DNA of 64,000 bases from Streptomyces griseoincarnatus (lineage in GTDB: Bacteria > Actinomycetota > Actinomycetes > Streptomycetales > Streptomycetaceae), in contig BMTH01000002.1 of assembly GCA_014649575.1 (NCBI GenBank), positions 438,423 to 502,422 of the forward strand. Reading direction: 5' to 3'. The notes under the pieces were generated by a model. It saw only the letters and a program-made list of their open reading frames with translations. It was not told where the DNA came from and did not search any database. Of this stretch, positions 17,766-27,048 are shown one piece after another (within the stretch, counting starts at the first letter, position 1; the number at the start of each line of letters is the position of its first letter). The position numbers were made by a program, and so were the translations under genes.

Positions 17766-18746
17766 ATGTTCGGCAAGCTGTTCGACAGGGGCGAGGAGAG
17801 ACCGGGGGCGGATCCGCACGCCCTTCCGGTCCCCCGGCGGAAGAGCGGCGCCCACCCGCTGCGCGCCCTCGGCGACCGGCGGGTGCTGGCGGCGGTGAAG
17901 GCGGCCGACGCGGGTGACTGGGAGGACGTCAAGGAGGCGCTGGCCCCGTTCGACCTGGGCCGTGACCACCAGGTCCTCGGTCAGCTCGTGGACGTCGACG
18001 GGCTGCAGGACTGGATCGGCCACGCCGTCGAGGAGGACAAGGAGCACCGCGCCCTGGCCCTGCTGATATCCGGTGCGCGGCACATCAAGTGGGGCTGGGA
18101 GGCCCGCACCGCCGCCCGCGCCGTGCACGTCACCCAGGAGCAGTGGCGCCTGTTCCACGAGCGGCTCGACATCGCCGAGCGGCAGCTGTTCGAGGCCGCC
18201 GAGCTGCGTCCGGACTGGATCACGCCGTGGCGCCAGCTGCTCACCTCCGCGCGCGGCATGTCGCTCGGCTCCGAGATCTCCGAGACCCGGCGCGACGCCG
18301 GCCTGCGCCGTGACCCGCTCGACCTGGAGATCCACCTCGAGTGGCTGTCCCAGCTGCAGCCCCGCTGGGGCGGTGAGCCGGGGGAAGCCCTGGAGTTCGC
18401 CCGCGCCGCGTTCGCCGCCGCGCCCGACGGCCACCGGCTGGGCTGCGCCGTCGCCATGGCGTACGTCGAGGAGTGGGTGGAGTCCGACGACGGCGCCTGC
18501 CTCCAGCAGCCCCGGATCCGGGCCGAGTTGAGGCAGGCGGCGGAGCGCAGCATCCTGCACCACGCCTACGGGCGCCGCCTGGGCTGGCAGGGCGACTACA
18601 ACATCTTCGCCATGGCCCTGTCCCTGGCCGGGAGCAGCACCGCCTCCCACGTCTTCCGCGAGCTGGAGGGCGCGTACACCGAGTGGCCGTGGACGTACAT
18701 GTCTGAGCCGCAGAAGGCGTACGCGCGCTTCCGCAAGGCCTTCTGA
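17766..18746 (+). CDS. uncharacterised TPR-like helical protein
   Basis: A 326-residue protein I do not recognise with certainty. It begins MFGKLFDRGEERPG, lacks a signal peptide and is mostly helical. ADAGDWEDVKEALAPFD, LALLISGARHIKWGWEARTA, LFHERLDIAERQLFEAAELR and ALEFARAAFAAAPDGHRLGC have the spacing of tetratricopeptide-like helix pairs. Length and layout recall DUF4034 proteins, but this is a guess. ATG 17766 follows GGGGAGGGCGCGGC. It lies 72 nt before the HSP90-family gene and on the same strand, so it may belong to a three-gene unit with it and the large TPR-like protein. Confidence 0.65.
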   Translation: MFGKLFDRGEERPGADPHALPVPRRKSGAHPLRALGDRRVLAAVKAADAGDWEDVKEALAPFDLGRDHQVLGQLVDVDGLQDWIGHAVEEDKEHRALALLISGARHIKWGWEARTAARAVHVTQEQWRLFHERLDIAERQLFEAAELRPDWITPWRQLLTSARGMSLGSEISETRRDAGLRRDPLDLEIHLEWLSQLQPRWGGEPGEALEFARAAFAAAPDGHRLGCAVAMAYVEEWVESDDGACLQQPRIRAELRQAAERSILHHAYGRRLGWQGDYNIFAMALSLAGSSTASHVFRELEGAYTEWPWTYMSEPQKAYARFRKAF

Positions 18747-18818
18747 GCGCCTGCTCACGCTCTCGCAAGCCGTCCTTCCGCCAGCCGTCACCGCACGCCC
18801 TCACACCCCGGACCGCCC

Positions 18819-20666
18819 ATGACCCTGCCCGACACCGCATCGCAGCAGCCCGGCACCGACCGCACCTTCCAGGTGGACCTGCGCGGCCTCGTCGATCTGC
18901 TCTCCCATCACCTCTACTCGAGCCCCCGCGTCTATCTGCGTGAACTGATGCAGAACGCGGTGGACGCGCTCACCGCCCGGCACGCCCTCGAACCGGCCGC
19001 GCCCGTCGGCTCGTTCGGCATCCGTCTGTACGCCGACCGCTCCGTGGTCCGGGTCGAGGACGACGGCGTCGGCCTCACCGAGGCGGACGTGCACACCTTC
19101 CTCGCCACGATCGGCCGCAGCAGCAAGCGCGCCGACGGCATCGCCGAGCAACGGGCCGACTTCATCGGCCAGTTCGGCATCGGCCTGCTGTCCTGTTTCC
19201 TGGTCGCGGACGAGATCCACGTGGTCAGCCGGTCCGCGCGTACGCCCGGCGCGCCCGCCGTGGAGTGGAGGGGGCGCGGTGACGGCAGCTACACCGTGCG
19301 CACCCTGCCCGCCTCCGCCCGGCCCGCCCCCGGCACCACCGTCACACTGACCCCGCGCGCCGACGCGGGCGAGTGGACCGAGCCCGCCCGGGTGCAGGCC
19401 TTGGCACGGCACTTCGGCTCGCTGCTGCGGCACCCGGTGACCTTCGACGACGGCTCCGGCGGTCCCGTCGTGCCGGTCAACCCGGAGGAGGCGCCCTGGG
19501 CGCGGACGTACCCGACGCCGGGCGCCCGCTCCCGCGCGCTCGCCACCTACGGCGAGGAGGTGTTCGGCTTCACGCCGCTGGACACCCTGGAGCTGGACCT
19601 GCCGGCCGTGGGTCTGAAGGGCATCGCGTGCGTGCTTCCGGAGGCGGTGCCGGCCGGGCGGCGGCACGGGCACCGGGTGCACGTCAAGGGCATGCTGCTG
19701 TCCGAGCAGGCGGAGGAGATCCTGCCCGACTGGGCGTTCTTCGTGCGCTGCGTGATCGACGCGGAGAGCCTGCGCCCGACGGCGTCCCGCGAGTCCCTGT
19801 ACGAGGACGACACCCTCGCCGCGGTCCGGGACGCGCTCGCCGGGCAGCTGCGCGCGTGGATCGCACGCGTCGCCGCCAGCGACCCGGAGCTGCTGCACCG
19901 CTTCCTCCAGGCGCACCACCTGTCGGTGAAGTCCCTCGCCGTGCACGACGACGAGATCCTGCGGATGCTGCTGCCGTGGCTGCCGTTCGAGACCACCGAC
20001 GGGCACTGCACGCTCGACGAGTTCTCCCGCACCCACCGCACCGTGCTGGTGACGTCCAGCGTGGAGGAGTTCCGTCAGGTCGCGGCGATCGCGTCGGCCG
20101 CCGGGCTGGGCGTGGTCAACGGCGGCTACACCTACGACCGCGAACTGGTGCACCGGCTGCCCGAAATCCGGCCCGAGGTGAGCGTCGCCGACCTCGACCC
20201 GGCGACGCTCACCGCGCACCTCGACCCGGTCGACCGGGAGACGGAGCTGGCCGCCGCGGCCTATCTGGCGCTGGCCCGTGACGCCCTCGCGGTGTTCGAC
20301 TGCGACGTCGCGCTGCGCGCCTTCCAGCCCGCCTCCGCGCCCGCGCTGCTCGTCGACAGCCGGGAGGCCCGGCACGAGCGCACCCGCTCCCGGCTCGCCC
20401 GCGAGCAGGAGGGCGGCCTGTGGGGCGACATCCTCGGCGCCCTGCGGCAGGAGGCGCCGCGCGCCCAGCTGATCCTCAACCAGCTGAACCCGCTGGTGCG
20501 CACCGCCGTCGCGATCGACGAGCCGGAACTGGCCCGCACCAGCGCCGAGGCCCTGTACGGGCAGGCGGCGCTGCTGTCCCGGCGTCCGCTCAGGCCCGCC
20601 GAGTCCAGCCTCATCAACCGCTCCTTCCTCGACCTTCTCGCCCACGCCCTGCGCAAGGACCGCTGA
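18819..20666 (+). CDS. HSP90 family ATPase (HtpG-like)
   Basis: A 615-residue HSP90-family chaperone. The GHKL ATP site is intact: SPRVYLRELMQNAVDALTAR (catalytic Glu and Mg-binding Asn), VRVEDDGVGLTEADV, FLATIGRSSKRAD and FIGQFGIGLLSCFLVADEI. The middle domain is present (VHVKGMLLSEQAEEILPDWA and SLRPTASRESLYEDD with the Arg that contacts ATP). The C-terminal region is less similar to E. coli HtpG (624 residues), although total length agrees. No signal peptide. It is followed after 2 nt by the large TPR-like gene, so they are tightly coupled. TPR proteins are the classic partners of eukaryotic HSP90, but the C-terminal MEEVD tail is absent here (it ends HALRKDR). Confidence 0.9.
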   Translation: MTLPDTASQQPGTDRTFQVDLRGLVDLLSHHLYSSPRVYLRELMQNAVDALTARHALEPAAPVGSFGIRLYADRSVVRVEDDGVGLTEADVHTFLATIGRSSKRADGIAEQRADFIGQFGIGLLSCFLVADEIHVVSRSARTPGAPAVEWRGRGDGSYTVRTLPASARPAPGTTVTLTPRADAGEWTEPARVQALARHFGSLLRHPVTFDDGSGGPVVPVNPEEAPWARTYPTPGARSRALATYGEEVFGFTPLDTLELDLPAVGLKGIACVLPEAVPAGRRHGHRVHVKGMLLSEQAEEILPDWAFFVRCVIDAESLRPTASRESLYEDDTLAAVRDALAGQLRAWIARVAASDPELLHRFLQAHHLSVKSLAVHDDEILRMLLPWLPFETTDGHCTLDEFSRTHRTVLVTSSVEEFRQVAAIASAAGLGVVNGGYTYDRELVHRLPEIRPEVSVADLDPATLTAHLDPVDRETELAAAAYLALARDALAVFDCDVALRAFQPASAPALLVDSREARHERTRSRLAREQEGGLWGDILGALRQEAPRAQLILNQLNPLVRTAVAIDEPELARTSAEALYGQAALLSRRPLRPAESSLINRSFLDLLAHALRKDR

Positions 20667-20668
20667 CG

Positions 20669-23600
20669 ATGCAGACCCCGCCCCAGACCACCGACGAGCT
20701 GTACGCGGCGCTGCGGGAGAACAGCGCCCTCCCCTACGGCCGCACCCGGACCGTCGCCGCCGAGGAACTCGCCGAGGCGGCCGAGCTGTTCGGCGAGCCG
20801 GTGCCGCTGGTCCACGCCCTGCTGGACCTCCAGGAGGCGTACACCTACGGCTCCGAGCCGCGGAAGTCGCCGGTCGTCTTCGCCCGGCTGCTGAACCTCT
20901 TCGACGAGCGGCCCGACGTGTTCGACGACCGGCTGCGCCACCAGCTGTTCTGGCGGTTCAAGTGGGTGGCCAACGCCCTGCGCTGCCTGCCCGAGATACC
21001 GCTGGCCAGTCTGCGCCAGTGGCAGACGGAGATGCGCGACCGCTACGAGAAGGCGGGCCTCGACCTCCAGCCGTACTACGGGCAGGCGTACCAGCTCGCC
21101 GCGCACGTCGGCGAGGACACCACCCTCGCCTACGAGTTGTGGGCGGGCCGGGCCCGGAGCCTGCTCAGCGACTGCGAGGCGTGCGAGACCTGCGAGCGCG
21201 CCCTGTACCACCTGGCGGCGGGCGACGACGAGCGGGCGCTGCGCGTCTGGGAGCCGGTGCTGGCGGGCAAGGAGTCCTGCCAGGAGGAGCCGGCCCGCTC
21301 CGTCTCGTACGCGCTGCTGCCGCTGCTGCGGACCGGCCGCACGGACGAGGCGCGCCATCTGCACCTGGCGGGCTACCGCGGCTGCCGCCGCAACCCGTCG
21401 ATGGCCGGGGAGATCGGCCGCCACCTGGAGTTCTGTGCGCTGACCGGCAACGAGGCACGCGGCCTGGAGCTGCTGGCGGAGAACCGTAACCTGTTCGACG
21501 AGGTGGACTCGCCGCTGGCCCTGCTCGACCTGCTCACCGGTGTGGAGGTGCTGCTCGCCCGCGTGGAGGCGCTGGGACACGGGGAGCTGCCGGCCGCCGG
21601 GTTCCCCGGCCGGAGCTGGACGGTGACGGAGCTGCGGGCCGAGGTGCGGGGGCGCGCCGACGACCTGGCCGCCCGTTTCGACGCCCGGAACGGCACGACG
21701 GAGCACGCCGATCGCCGCGGGACCCGTCTGGCGCAGGCGCCGCTGCTGGAGTCGCTGGAGCTGACGCTGCGTCCGCGCACTTTGGAGGACGTGGCCCCGG
21801 CCCCCGCCGCGCCGGCGCCGGCGCCCGCCGAGCCGCTTCCCGAGTCGCCGGCGGACCTGATCAGACGGGCGCGGGAGCTGGACGAGCAGGGGCACCCGGA
21901 CGCGCACGCCTGCTGGGCGCGGCTGCGCGAGCTCACCGCCGCTCGCGGCTACGTCCACCCGGACGACCCGGACGTCGGCCCGCTGGTGCGACTGCGCGCC
22001 GAACTGCTGGAGGAGGAGGCGACGCTGGCGGACCGCAGAGACGCGCACGAGGACGCGGCGGCGCTGTACGAGGAGGCGGCGGGGCTCTACGAGGACGCGG
22101 GGCTGCCGGAGCGCGCGGTGCCGGCCCGCGCGCAGGCGGTGCTGGCGGGGGCGCGGGTGGGGCCGGGCGGCTCCGGTCCGACGACGCCGGAGTCCGACAC
22201 CGCCGGAGGGTCCGGCACGGCGCAGGGGCCCGGCACGGCGCGGGAGTCCGCCTCCGGCGCGCGGGCCGGCCACGCACAGGAGGCCGACTCCACGCAGCAG
22301 CCCGCCTCCGCCGAGGGGTCCCGCACCGCGCACGGGTCCCGCACCGCGCGGGAGTCCGCCTCCGCCGAGCAGGCCGGCCGCGCACAGGAGGCCGACTCCA
22401 CGCAGCAGCCCGCCTCCGCCGAGGGGTCCCGCACCGCGCACGGGTCCCGCACCGCGCGGGAGTCCGCCTCCGCCGGGCAGGCCGGCCACGCACAGGAGGC
22501 CGGCTCCACGCAGCAGCCCGCCTCCGCCGAGGGGTCCCGCACCGCGCACGGGTCCGGCACGGCGCACGGGTCCGGCTCCACGCCGGCATCCCGAGCCGCG
22601 GCCGGCCCCGGCTCCGCAGAGGGTTCTGCCTCCGCGGAAGGGCCCGGCTCGGCGGAGGGTTCGGGACCCGCGGCGGGTTCCGGCCATGACGCGGACACCC
22701 ACGTCGCCGCGCTGGTCGACGCGTACGCGACGCTCGTGCGGCTGCACGAGGAGGCGTCCGGGCTCGCCCCGTTCCTGGAGGCGCGGCTGCTGCGGCTGCG
22801 GGTGAGCGCGCTGGGACTACGGCTCCAGGCGTCCGGGGACCGGGAGCAGGTCGCGTCCGTCCTCGCCGAGGCGGAGCTGCTGCACGACTTCGCCGCCCGG
22901 CACGGCCTGGCCGGCCAGATCGCGGGCGCGCGGCTGCTGCGGGCCAGCACGCACGCCATGTCGGGCGACCTGCCCGCCGCGCTCGCGGAGACGGACGCGC
23001 TGGTCGGGCTGTTGCGGACGGACGGTCCCGCCTGGCACCTGCCGCGCGTGCTCGCGCTGCGCGGCAAGATCCAGCTGGGGGTCGGTGACGCCGAGGCCGC
23101 CCACGCGAGCCTCGCCGAGGGGCTGCGGCTGGCCGCCGAGTGGCCCGCCGACACGGTCGACGCCCCGACCCTGCACGGCGAACTGGCGCAGGCGTGCCTG
23201 CGCCTTGGCCGGCCCGACGAGGCCCTGCGCCATCTGACCCGCTCGGCGGAGCTGGACCTGCGGGCGGGCAACCGGTTCGACGCGTTCTGCTCCTACAGCA
23301 ACGCGGCACAGCTGAGCCTCGACCTGGGCCGGGTCGAGGACTGCATCGCCCTGCTCGACTCGGTGCTGCTGGAGCCGGACGTCGTGGACGGCGAACTGGA
23401 CGACCGGCTCGTGGCCCAGCTGCGGCTGACGCGGGCCCGCGCGCTGCACGCCGGGGACGACCTGAAGGCCGCCACCGCGGAGTTCGTGGCCCTCGCGGCC
23501 GAGTCGGCCGGCTGGGACGACGACCCGGGCAGCCACGCCATGATCGCCGCGGAGACCGCCGTACTGCTCGGTGAGGCCGGGGAGTTCGGGCAGGCGCGGG

Positions 23601-24106
23601 AGGCCGTGGACCGGGCGCTCGCGGCCCACGCGCGCGACCCGCGGTTCGAGATGCTCAGCAACGCCCTGCGGGAGCTGGCCCGGCTCCAGGCGCACCGGCA
23701 GGGCCCGGACGGGCTGGAGGGCGCCCGCGCCTTCCTTCAGGACGCCGGCCGGGTCGCCGACGCGGCCCGCGCCGCCGGCTTCGAGGCGCACGGCCGTTCG
23801 CTGGACTCCGCCCTCGCCTACGAGCACGGGCGGGTCAACGCGTACGGGGGCGCCTACGAGGAGGCGCTGGCCGCGCTGGAGAAGGCTCTCGGGCTGCTCG
23901 GGGAACCGGGCGAGGACGCCACGGAGGCCGCCGAGTGGGCGGAGTGCGTGCGGCTGGCCGGGGTCGTGGAGGGCGTCTACCTGGAGCGCAGTGCGGCGGC
24001 GCTCGGCCGGGTCGGGGCGGCGGCGGAGCGGCTGACGGCGCTCGGCCACGGCGAAGTGGCGGAGGCGCTGACGGAGCTGGCGGAGAGGTTGCGGGACGAG
24101 GAGTGA
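20669..24106 (+). CDS. large TPR-like alpha-solenoid protein with internal tandem repeat
   Basis: A 1145-residue, mainly helical protein. Residues ~1-500 and ~680-1145 look like tetratricopeptide arrays: YELWAGRARSLLSDCEACET, ADTVDAPTLHGELAQACLRL, LRHLTRSAELDLRAGNRFDA and GAYEEALAALEKALGLLGEP. The joining segment (~510-673) is almost entirely Ala, Gly, Ser, Thr and Glu and holds three 36-residue repeats. No signal peptide or catalytic motif is seen. ATG 20669 starts 2 nt after the HSP90-family stop, so translation is probably coupled. The frame is also open upstream inside the HSP90 gene, but that part is a shadow. It may be a scaffold or cochaperone; function unknown. Confidence 0.8.
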   Translation: MQTPPQTTDELYAALRENSALPYGRTRTVAAEELAEAAELFGEPVPLVHALLDLQEAYTYGSEPRKSPVVFARLLNLFDERPDVFDDRLRHQLFWRFKWVANALRCLPEIPLASLRQWQTEMRDRYEKAGLDLQPYYGQAYQLAAHVGEDTTLAYELWAGRARSLLSDCEACETCERALYHLAAGDDERALRVWEPVLAGKESCQEEPARSVSYALLPLLRTGRTDEARHLHLAGYRGCRRNPSMAGEIGRHLEFCALTGNEARGLELLAENRNLFDEVDSPLALLDLLTGVEVLLARVEALGHGELPAAGFPGRSWTVTELRAEVRGRADDLAARFDARNGTTEHADRRGTRLAQAPLLESLELTLRPRTLEDVAPAPAAPAPAPAEPLPESPADLIRRARELDEQGHPDAHACWARLRELTAARGYVHPDDPDVGPLVRLRAELLEEEATLADRRDAHEDAAALYEEAAGLYEDAGLPERAVPARAQAVLAGARVGPGGSGPTTPESDTAGGSGTAQGPGTARESASGARAGHAQEADSTQQPASAEGSRTAHGSRTARESASAEQAGRAQEADSTQQPASAEGSRTAHGSRTARESASAGQAGHAQEAGSTQQPASAEGSRTAHGSGTAHGSGSTPASRAAAGPGSAEGSASAEGPGSAEGSGPAAGSGHDADTHVAALVDAYATLVRLHEEASGLAPFLEARLLRLRVSALGLRLQASGDREQVASVLAEAELLHDFAARHGLAGQIAGARLLRASTHAMSGDLPAALAETDALVGLLRTDGPAWHLPRVLALRGKIQLGVGDAEAAHASLAEGLRLAAEWPADTVDAPTLHGELAQACLRLGRPDEALRHLTRSAELDLRAGNRFDAFCSYSNAAQLSLDLGRVEDCIALLDSVLLEPDVVDGELDDRLVAQLRLTRARALHAGDDLKAATAEFVALAAESAGWDDDPGSHAMIAAETAVLLGEAGEFGQAREAVDRALAAHARDPRFEMLSNALRELARLQAHRQGPDGLEGARAFLQDAGRVADAARAAGFEAHGRSLDSALAYEHGRVNAYGGAYEEALAALEKALGLLGEPGEDATEAAEWAECVRLAGVVEGVYLERSAAALGRVGAAAERLTALGHGEVAEALTELAERLRDEE
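22243..22566 (+). repeat. three tandem 108-bp repeats encoding a 36-residue unit
   Basis: Copies begin at about 22243, 22351 and 22459. Each encodes a unit containing AGHAQEADSTQQPASAEGSR followed by TAHGSRTAR. The copies are nearly identical at the DNA level, so they expanded recently; 108 bp keeps the reading frame. They lie in the low-complexity linker of the large TPR-like protein. Confidence 0.9.
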
Positions 24107-24496
24107 GCGGTGCGGGAGGGGGCGGGCCGTGGCCGTGGGGCGGTCCCGCCCCCTGCCGTCTCGCCATGCGGGACGGATCACCGCCGTCCGTCCCACGCCG
24201 TGACTGTGACGGTGATCATGTTTACGCAGCGTATCTGTGCCAGTTGATGACCTTGTGTCACTCCGGCTTTGTGGCACGGACGTTAACGAGCGGCTGAACC
24301 CCTTGTGCAATCCGCGTAGACAGATCAATCTTTCGCCTGGCGACAGGACATGCGGGTCACGGCCACAGCGTCCGTGTTTGGCATGTTCCTGACATGCGTG
24401 CGTCCCGGTGATCCGGGGCGGGCGTCCGCCGTGCGGCGCCTCACCCCCAAGAGGCGCTACCCCCACACTCCCCACCTGTCGAGGAGGAACCCTCAG
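24107..24496. other. intergenic region upstream of the subtilisin gene
   Basis: About 390 bp. It contains the hairpin at 24118-24153, then AT-richer sequence (about 24215-24330, for example GATCATGTTTACGCAGCGTA) that probably holds the protease promoter. CTGAAC-N17-TAGACA near 24292-24320 is a weak candidate only. The frame of the protease is open from 24350, but that part is not protein-like. Confidence 0.5.
24118..24153 (+). terminator. hairpin after the TPR-like gene
   Basis: 9-bp stem GGGGGCGGG / CCCGCCCCC with an 18-nt loop, about 12 nt after the stop codon. Confidence 0.55.
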
Positions 24497-26071
24497 ATGG
24501 CAGTGATGCGAAACGCCAAGCGCAGATCGATCGTCGGCGTCGGCACGGTCGCCGCGGCGGCTCTCACGGGCGGTCTGTTCACCGCTCCCGCCGCGCACTC
24601 CGCCGAATCCCCCAAGGGGACGATCGCCTACGCCGATGCGCCGAACGCGGTCGAGGGCAGCTACATCGTCACCCTGAAGCCGGGCACCAAGGCCGCGTCC
24701 ACCAAGGGCAAGGGCCTGGCCAAGAAGTACGGCGCCGACGTCGGCCACACCTTCCGCGAGGCCGTCAACGGCTACACCGTGGAGGCCACCGAGGCGGAGG
24801 CCGCCGAGCTGGCCGCCGACCCCTCGGTCGCGCTGGTCGAGCAGAACCGCGCCTTCACCATCCAGGCCACGCAGACCAACCCGCCGTCCTGGGGCCTGGA
24901 CCGCATCGACCAGACCGCGCTGCCGCTGAGCGGCTCGTACACCTACGACGACACCGCCGGCCAGGGCGTCACCGCGTACATCATCGACACCGGTGTGCGC
25001 ATCTCCCACAGCGACTTCGGCGGCCGCGCCCGCAACGGCTACGACGCGGTCGACGGCGACTACGTCGCCCAGGACGGCAACGGCCACGGCACGCACGTCG
25101 CAGGCACCGTCGCGGGCACCGCGTACGGCGTCGCCAAGAAGGCCTCCGTCGTCGGCGTCCGCGTCCTCGACAACAACGGCTCGGGCACCACCGCCGGCGT
25201 GATCGAGGGCGTCGACTGGGTCGCCGCCAACGCGGTCCTCCCGGCCGTGGCCAACATGTCGCTCGGCGGCGGCGCCAGCACCACGCTGGACAACGCGGTG
25301 CGCAACGCCATCGCGGCCGGCGTCACCTTCGCCGTGGCCGCGGGCAACGAGTCGACGACCGCGACCGGTTCGCCGGCCCGGGTGGCCGAGGCGATCACCG
25401 TCGGCGCGACCACCTCGACCGACGCCCGCGCCAGCTACTCCAACTACGGCTCCAACCTGGACATCTTCGCGCCGGGCTCCTCCATCACCTCCGCCTGGTA
25501 CACCGGCGACAGCGCCACCAACACCATCTCCGGCACCTCGATGGCCACCCCGCACGTCGCGGGCGCCGCGGCGCTGTACCTCGCGGACAACCCGTCGGCC
25601 ACCCCGTCGCAGGTCGCCTCCGCGCTGGTCAACAGCTCCATCTCCGGCGCCGTCGGCAACCCGGGCACCGGCTCCCCGAACCGTCTGCTGTACGTCGGCG
25701 GCAACGGCGGCACCACCCCGCCGCCGGGCAAGACCTTCAGCAACACCGCGGACTACACGATCCGCGACAACGCGACCGTCGAGTCCCCGATCACTGTCAG
25801 CGGTGTCTCCGGCAACGCCCCGTCGGCCCTGCAGGTGCCGGTGAACATCGTCCACACCTACATAGGCGACCTCACGGTCCAGCTGGTCGCGCCCGACGGG
25901 TCGGTCTACACCCTCAAGGCGTCCGGCACCGGAGGCTCGACGGACAACATCAACACCACGTACACCGTGAACGCCTCCTCGGAGACGGCCAACGGCACGT
26001 GGAAGCTGCGCGTCACGGACAACTACTCCGCCGACACCGGCTACATCAACAGCTGGGGCCTGACCTTCTGA
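24497..26071 (+). CDS. secreted S8 subtilisin-like protease with P-domain
   Basis: A 524-residue exported serine protease. Order: signal peptide (KRRSIVGVGTVAAAALTGGL, cleavage near AHSA at about residue 36); an I9-type inhibitor propeptide (GSYIVTLKPGTKAAST to VEQNRAFT); an S8 catalytic domain; and a C-terminal P-domain (about 415-524, YTIRDNATVESPITVSG to TGYINSWGLTF). The triad is visible as Asp in AYIIDTGV, His in GNGHGTHVAGT and Ser in SGTSMATPHVAG, with oxyanion Asn in VAAGNES. A GGTTPPPGK linker joins the domains. ATG 24497 was chosen because AGGAGG lies 9 nt upstream; an earlier ATG at 24350 would place the signal peptide internally. It is a single gene, convergent with pirin. Confidence 0.95.
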   Translation: MAVMRNAKRRSIVGVGTVAAAALTGGLFTAPAAHSAESPKGTIAYADAPNAVEGSYIVTLKPGTKAASTKGKGLAKKYGADVGHTFREAVNGYTVEATEAEAAELAADPSVALVEQNRAFTIQATQTNPPSWGLDRIDQTALPLSGSYTYDDTAGQGVTAYIIDTGVRISHSDFGGRARNGYDAVDGDYVAQDGNGHGTHVAGTVAGTAYGVAKKASVVGVRVLDNNGSGTTAGVIEGVDWVAANAVLPAVANMSLGGGASTTLDNAVRNAIAAGVTFAVAAGNESTTATGSPARVAEAITVGATTSTDARASYSNYGSNLDIFAPGSSITSAWYTGDSATNTISGTSMATPHVAGAAALYLADNPSATPSQVASALVNSSISGAVGNPGTGSPNRLLYVGGNGGTTPPPGKTFSNTADYTIRDNATVESPITVSGVSGNAPSALQVPVNIVHTYIGDLTVQLVAPDGSVYTLKASGTGGSTDNINTTYTVNASSETANGTWKLRVTDNYSADTGYINSWGLTF

Positions 26072-26102
26072 GGCACCGCCTCTGAGCGCCGCCGTGCTTC
26101 AT

Positions 26103-26132
26103 CCGCCCCGGCAGGTTCCCCTGCCGGGGCGG
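26103..26132. terminator. strong bidirectional hairpin terminator
   Basis: Perfect 12-bp stem CCGCCCCGGCAG / CTGCCGGGGCGG with a 6-nt loop, between the protease gene and the convergent pirin gene. Confidence 0.75.
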
Positions 26133-26249
26133 AGTCGCGTCCGGGCACTCCCCCGGAGCGGCTTCGGCCGCCCGGGGCACCTTCCGCAGCCACCGCGCGC
26201 GTTCAGCCACAGGCTCGGCTCACCTCGCACTCCTGCCACCGGCAGACCG

Positions 26250-26906
26250 TCAGAACCCCGACATCTCCCACATCAGCACCTCCGCCGCCCCCTCCGCCAC
26301 CGCCTCCGCGTCCTTCTCGTCCGTGAGGCGGGCCGCGTCGCCCGGGCCCAGGACCTCGCCCTCCAGGCGGACGTCACCGCGGACCACGTGGACGTAGACG
26401 TGGGGCGCCGCGGGGAGCGCCGTGCGTTCGCCGGGCGACAGGCGGCGGACGTGGAGCATCGCGCCGGCCTCCGGGAGGGCGTACGGCGTGGAGTCGGCTA
26501 TGCCGCGGACGACCTCGTAGCGGGGTTCGCCGCCCGGTTCGAGGGGGGCCAGCCACATCTGGAGGAAGGTCAACGGGACCCGGGCCGCGTTGCGCTCCAC
26601 GTGGCGGACGCCCGACGCCGCGCTGAGGCGCTGGACGTCGCCGGGGCGGATGACCGTCTCGTGGCCCTGGGAGTCCCGGTGGGTCAGCTCGCCGGAGATC
26701 ACCCACGTGACGATCTCGGTGTGGCTGTGCGGGTGCTCGTCGAAGCCGGCGCCCGGGCCCAGGTGTTCCTCGTTGCAGGCGATCACCGCGCCGAAGCGCA
26801 GGTTGTCCGGGTCGTAGTGGGGGCCGAAGGAGAGGGCGTGCCACGATTCGATGCCCGCCGCCGGGTCTCCGCCCCTGTAGCGCTCGCTGGCTCGCCTGAC
26901 GTCCAT
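26250..26906 (-). CDS. pirin family bicupin protein
   Basis: A 218-residue pirin-like protein with two cupin barrels. The metal site motif is HPHSHTEIVTWVISGELTHR, giving the His residues and, about 40 residues on, Glu for an Fe-type centre. Later GDVQRLSAASGVRHVERNA and LQMWLAPLEPGGEPRYE are typical pirin blocks; the second barrel has HVYVHVVRGDVRLEGEVLG. Pirins act as quercetinases, redox sensors or metabolic modulators; the role here is unknown. The start is ATG 26906 behind GGAGGG; the long ORF upstream crosses into fasR and is not real. It is divergent from fasR. Confidence 0.9.
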   Translation of the reverse strand: MDVRRASERYRGGDPAAGIESWHALSFGPHYDPDNLRFGAVIACNEEHLGPGAGFDEHPHSHTEIVTWVISGELTHRDSQGHETVIRPGDVQRLSAASGVRHVERNAARVPLTFLQMWLAPLEPGGEPRYEVVRGIADSTPYALPEAGAMLHVRRLSPGERTALPAAPHVYVHVVRGDVRLEGEVLGPGDAARLTDEKDAEAVAEGAAEVLMWEMSGF

Positions 26907-27048
26907 CACGCCCTCCACGGTAGGCCCTCCCGGAAGGGCCCGGGACGGCGCACGGCGGGGGCACCGGAGCCCGGACGCGGGGCACGGGCGCCGGGGCGGG
27001 TGCGACCCTGGGGCACGGCCCGCCGCCCGGATAAGGCAGTCTTGTCCC

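Noticed and set aside
22243-22566. CRISPR-like array
   Set aside because: Repeats are contiguous 108-bp units in frame within a gene, without spacers.
20261-22747. 828-residue minus-strand ORF opposite the HSP90/TPR-like region, with GAGPVRGAGPLGGGG repeats
   Set aside because: Its repeats are the complement of the 36-residue repeats on the plus strand, and it lacks a domain or a ribosome site.
22817-25855. 1012-residue minus-strand ORF spanning two plus-strand genes
   Set aside because: It runs through the TPR-like gene, an intergenic region and the subtilisin without any motif; typical GC-rich shadow.
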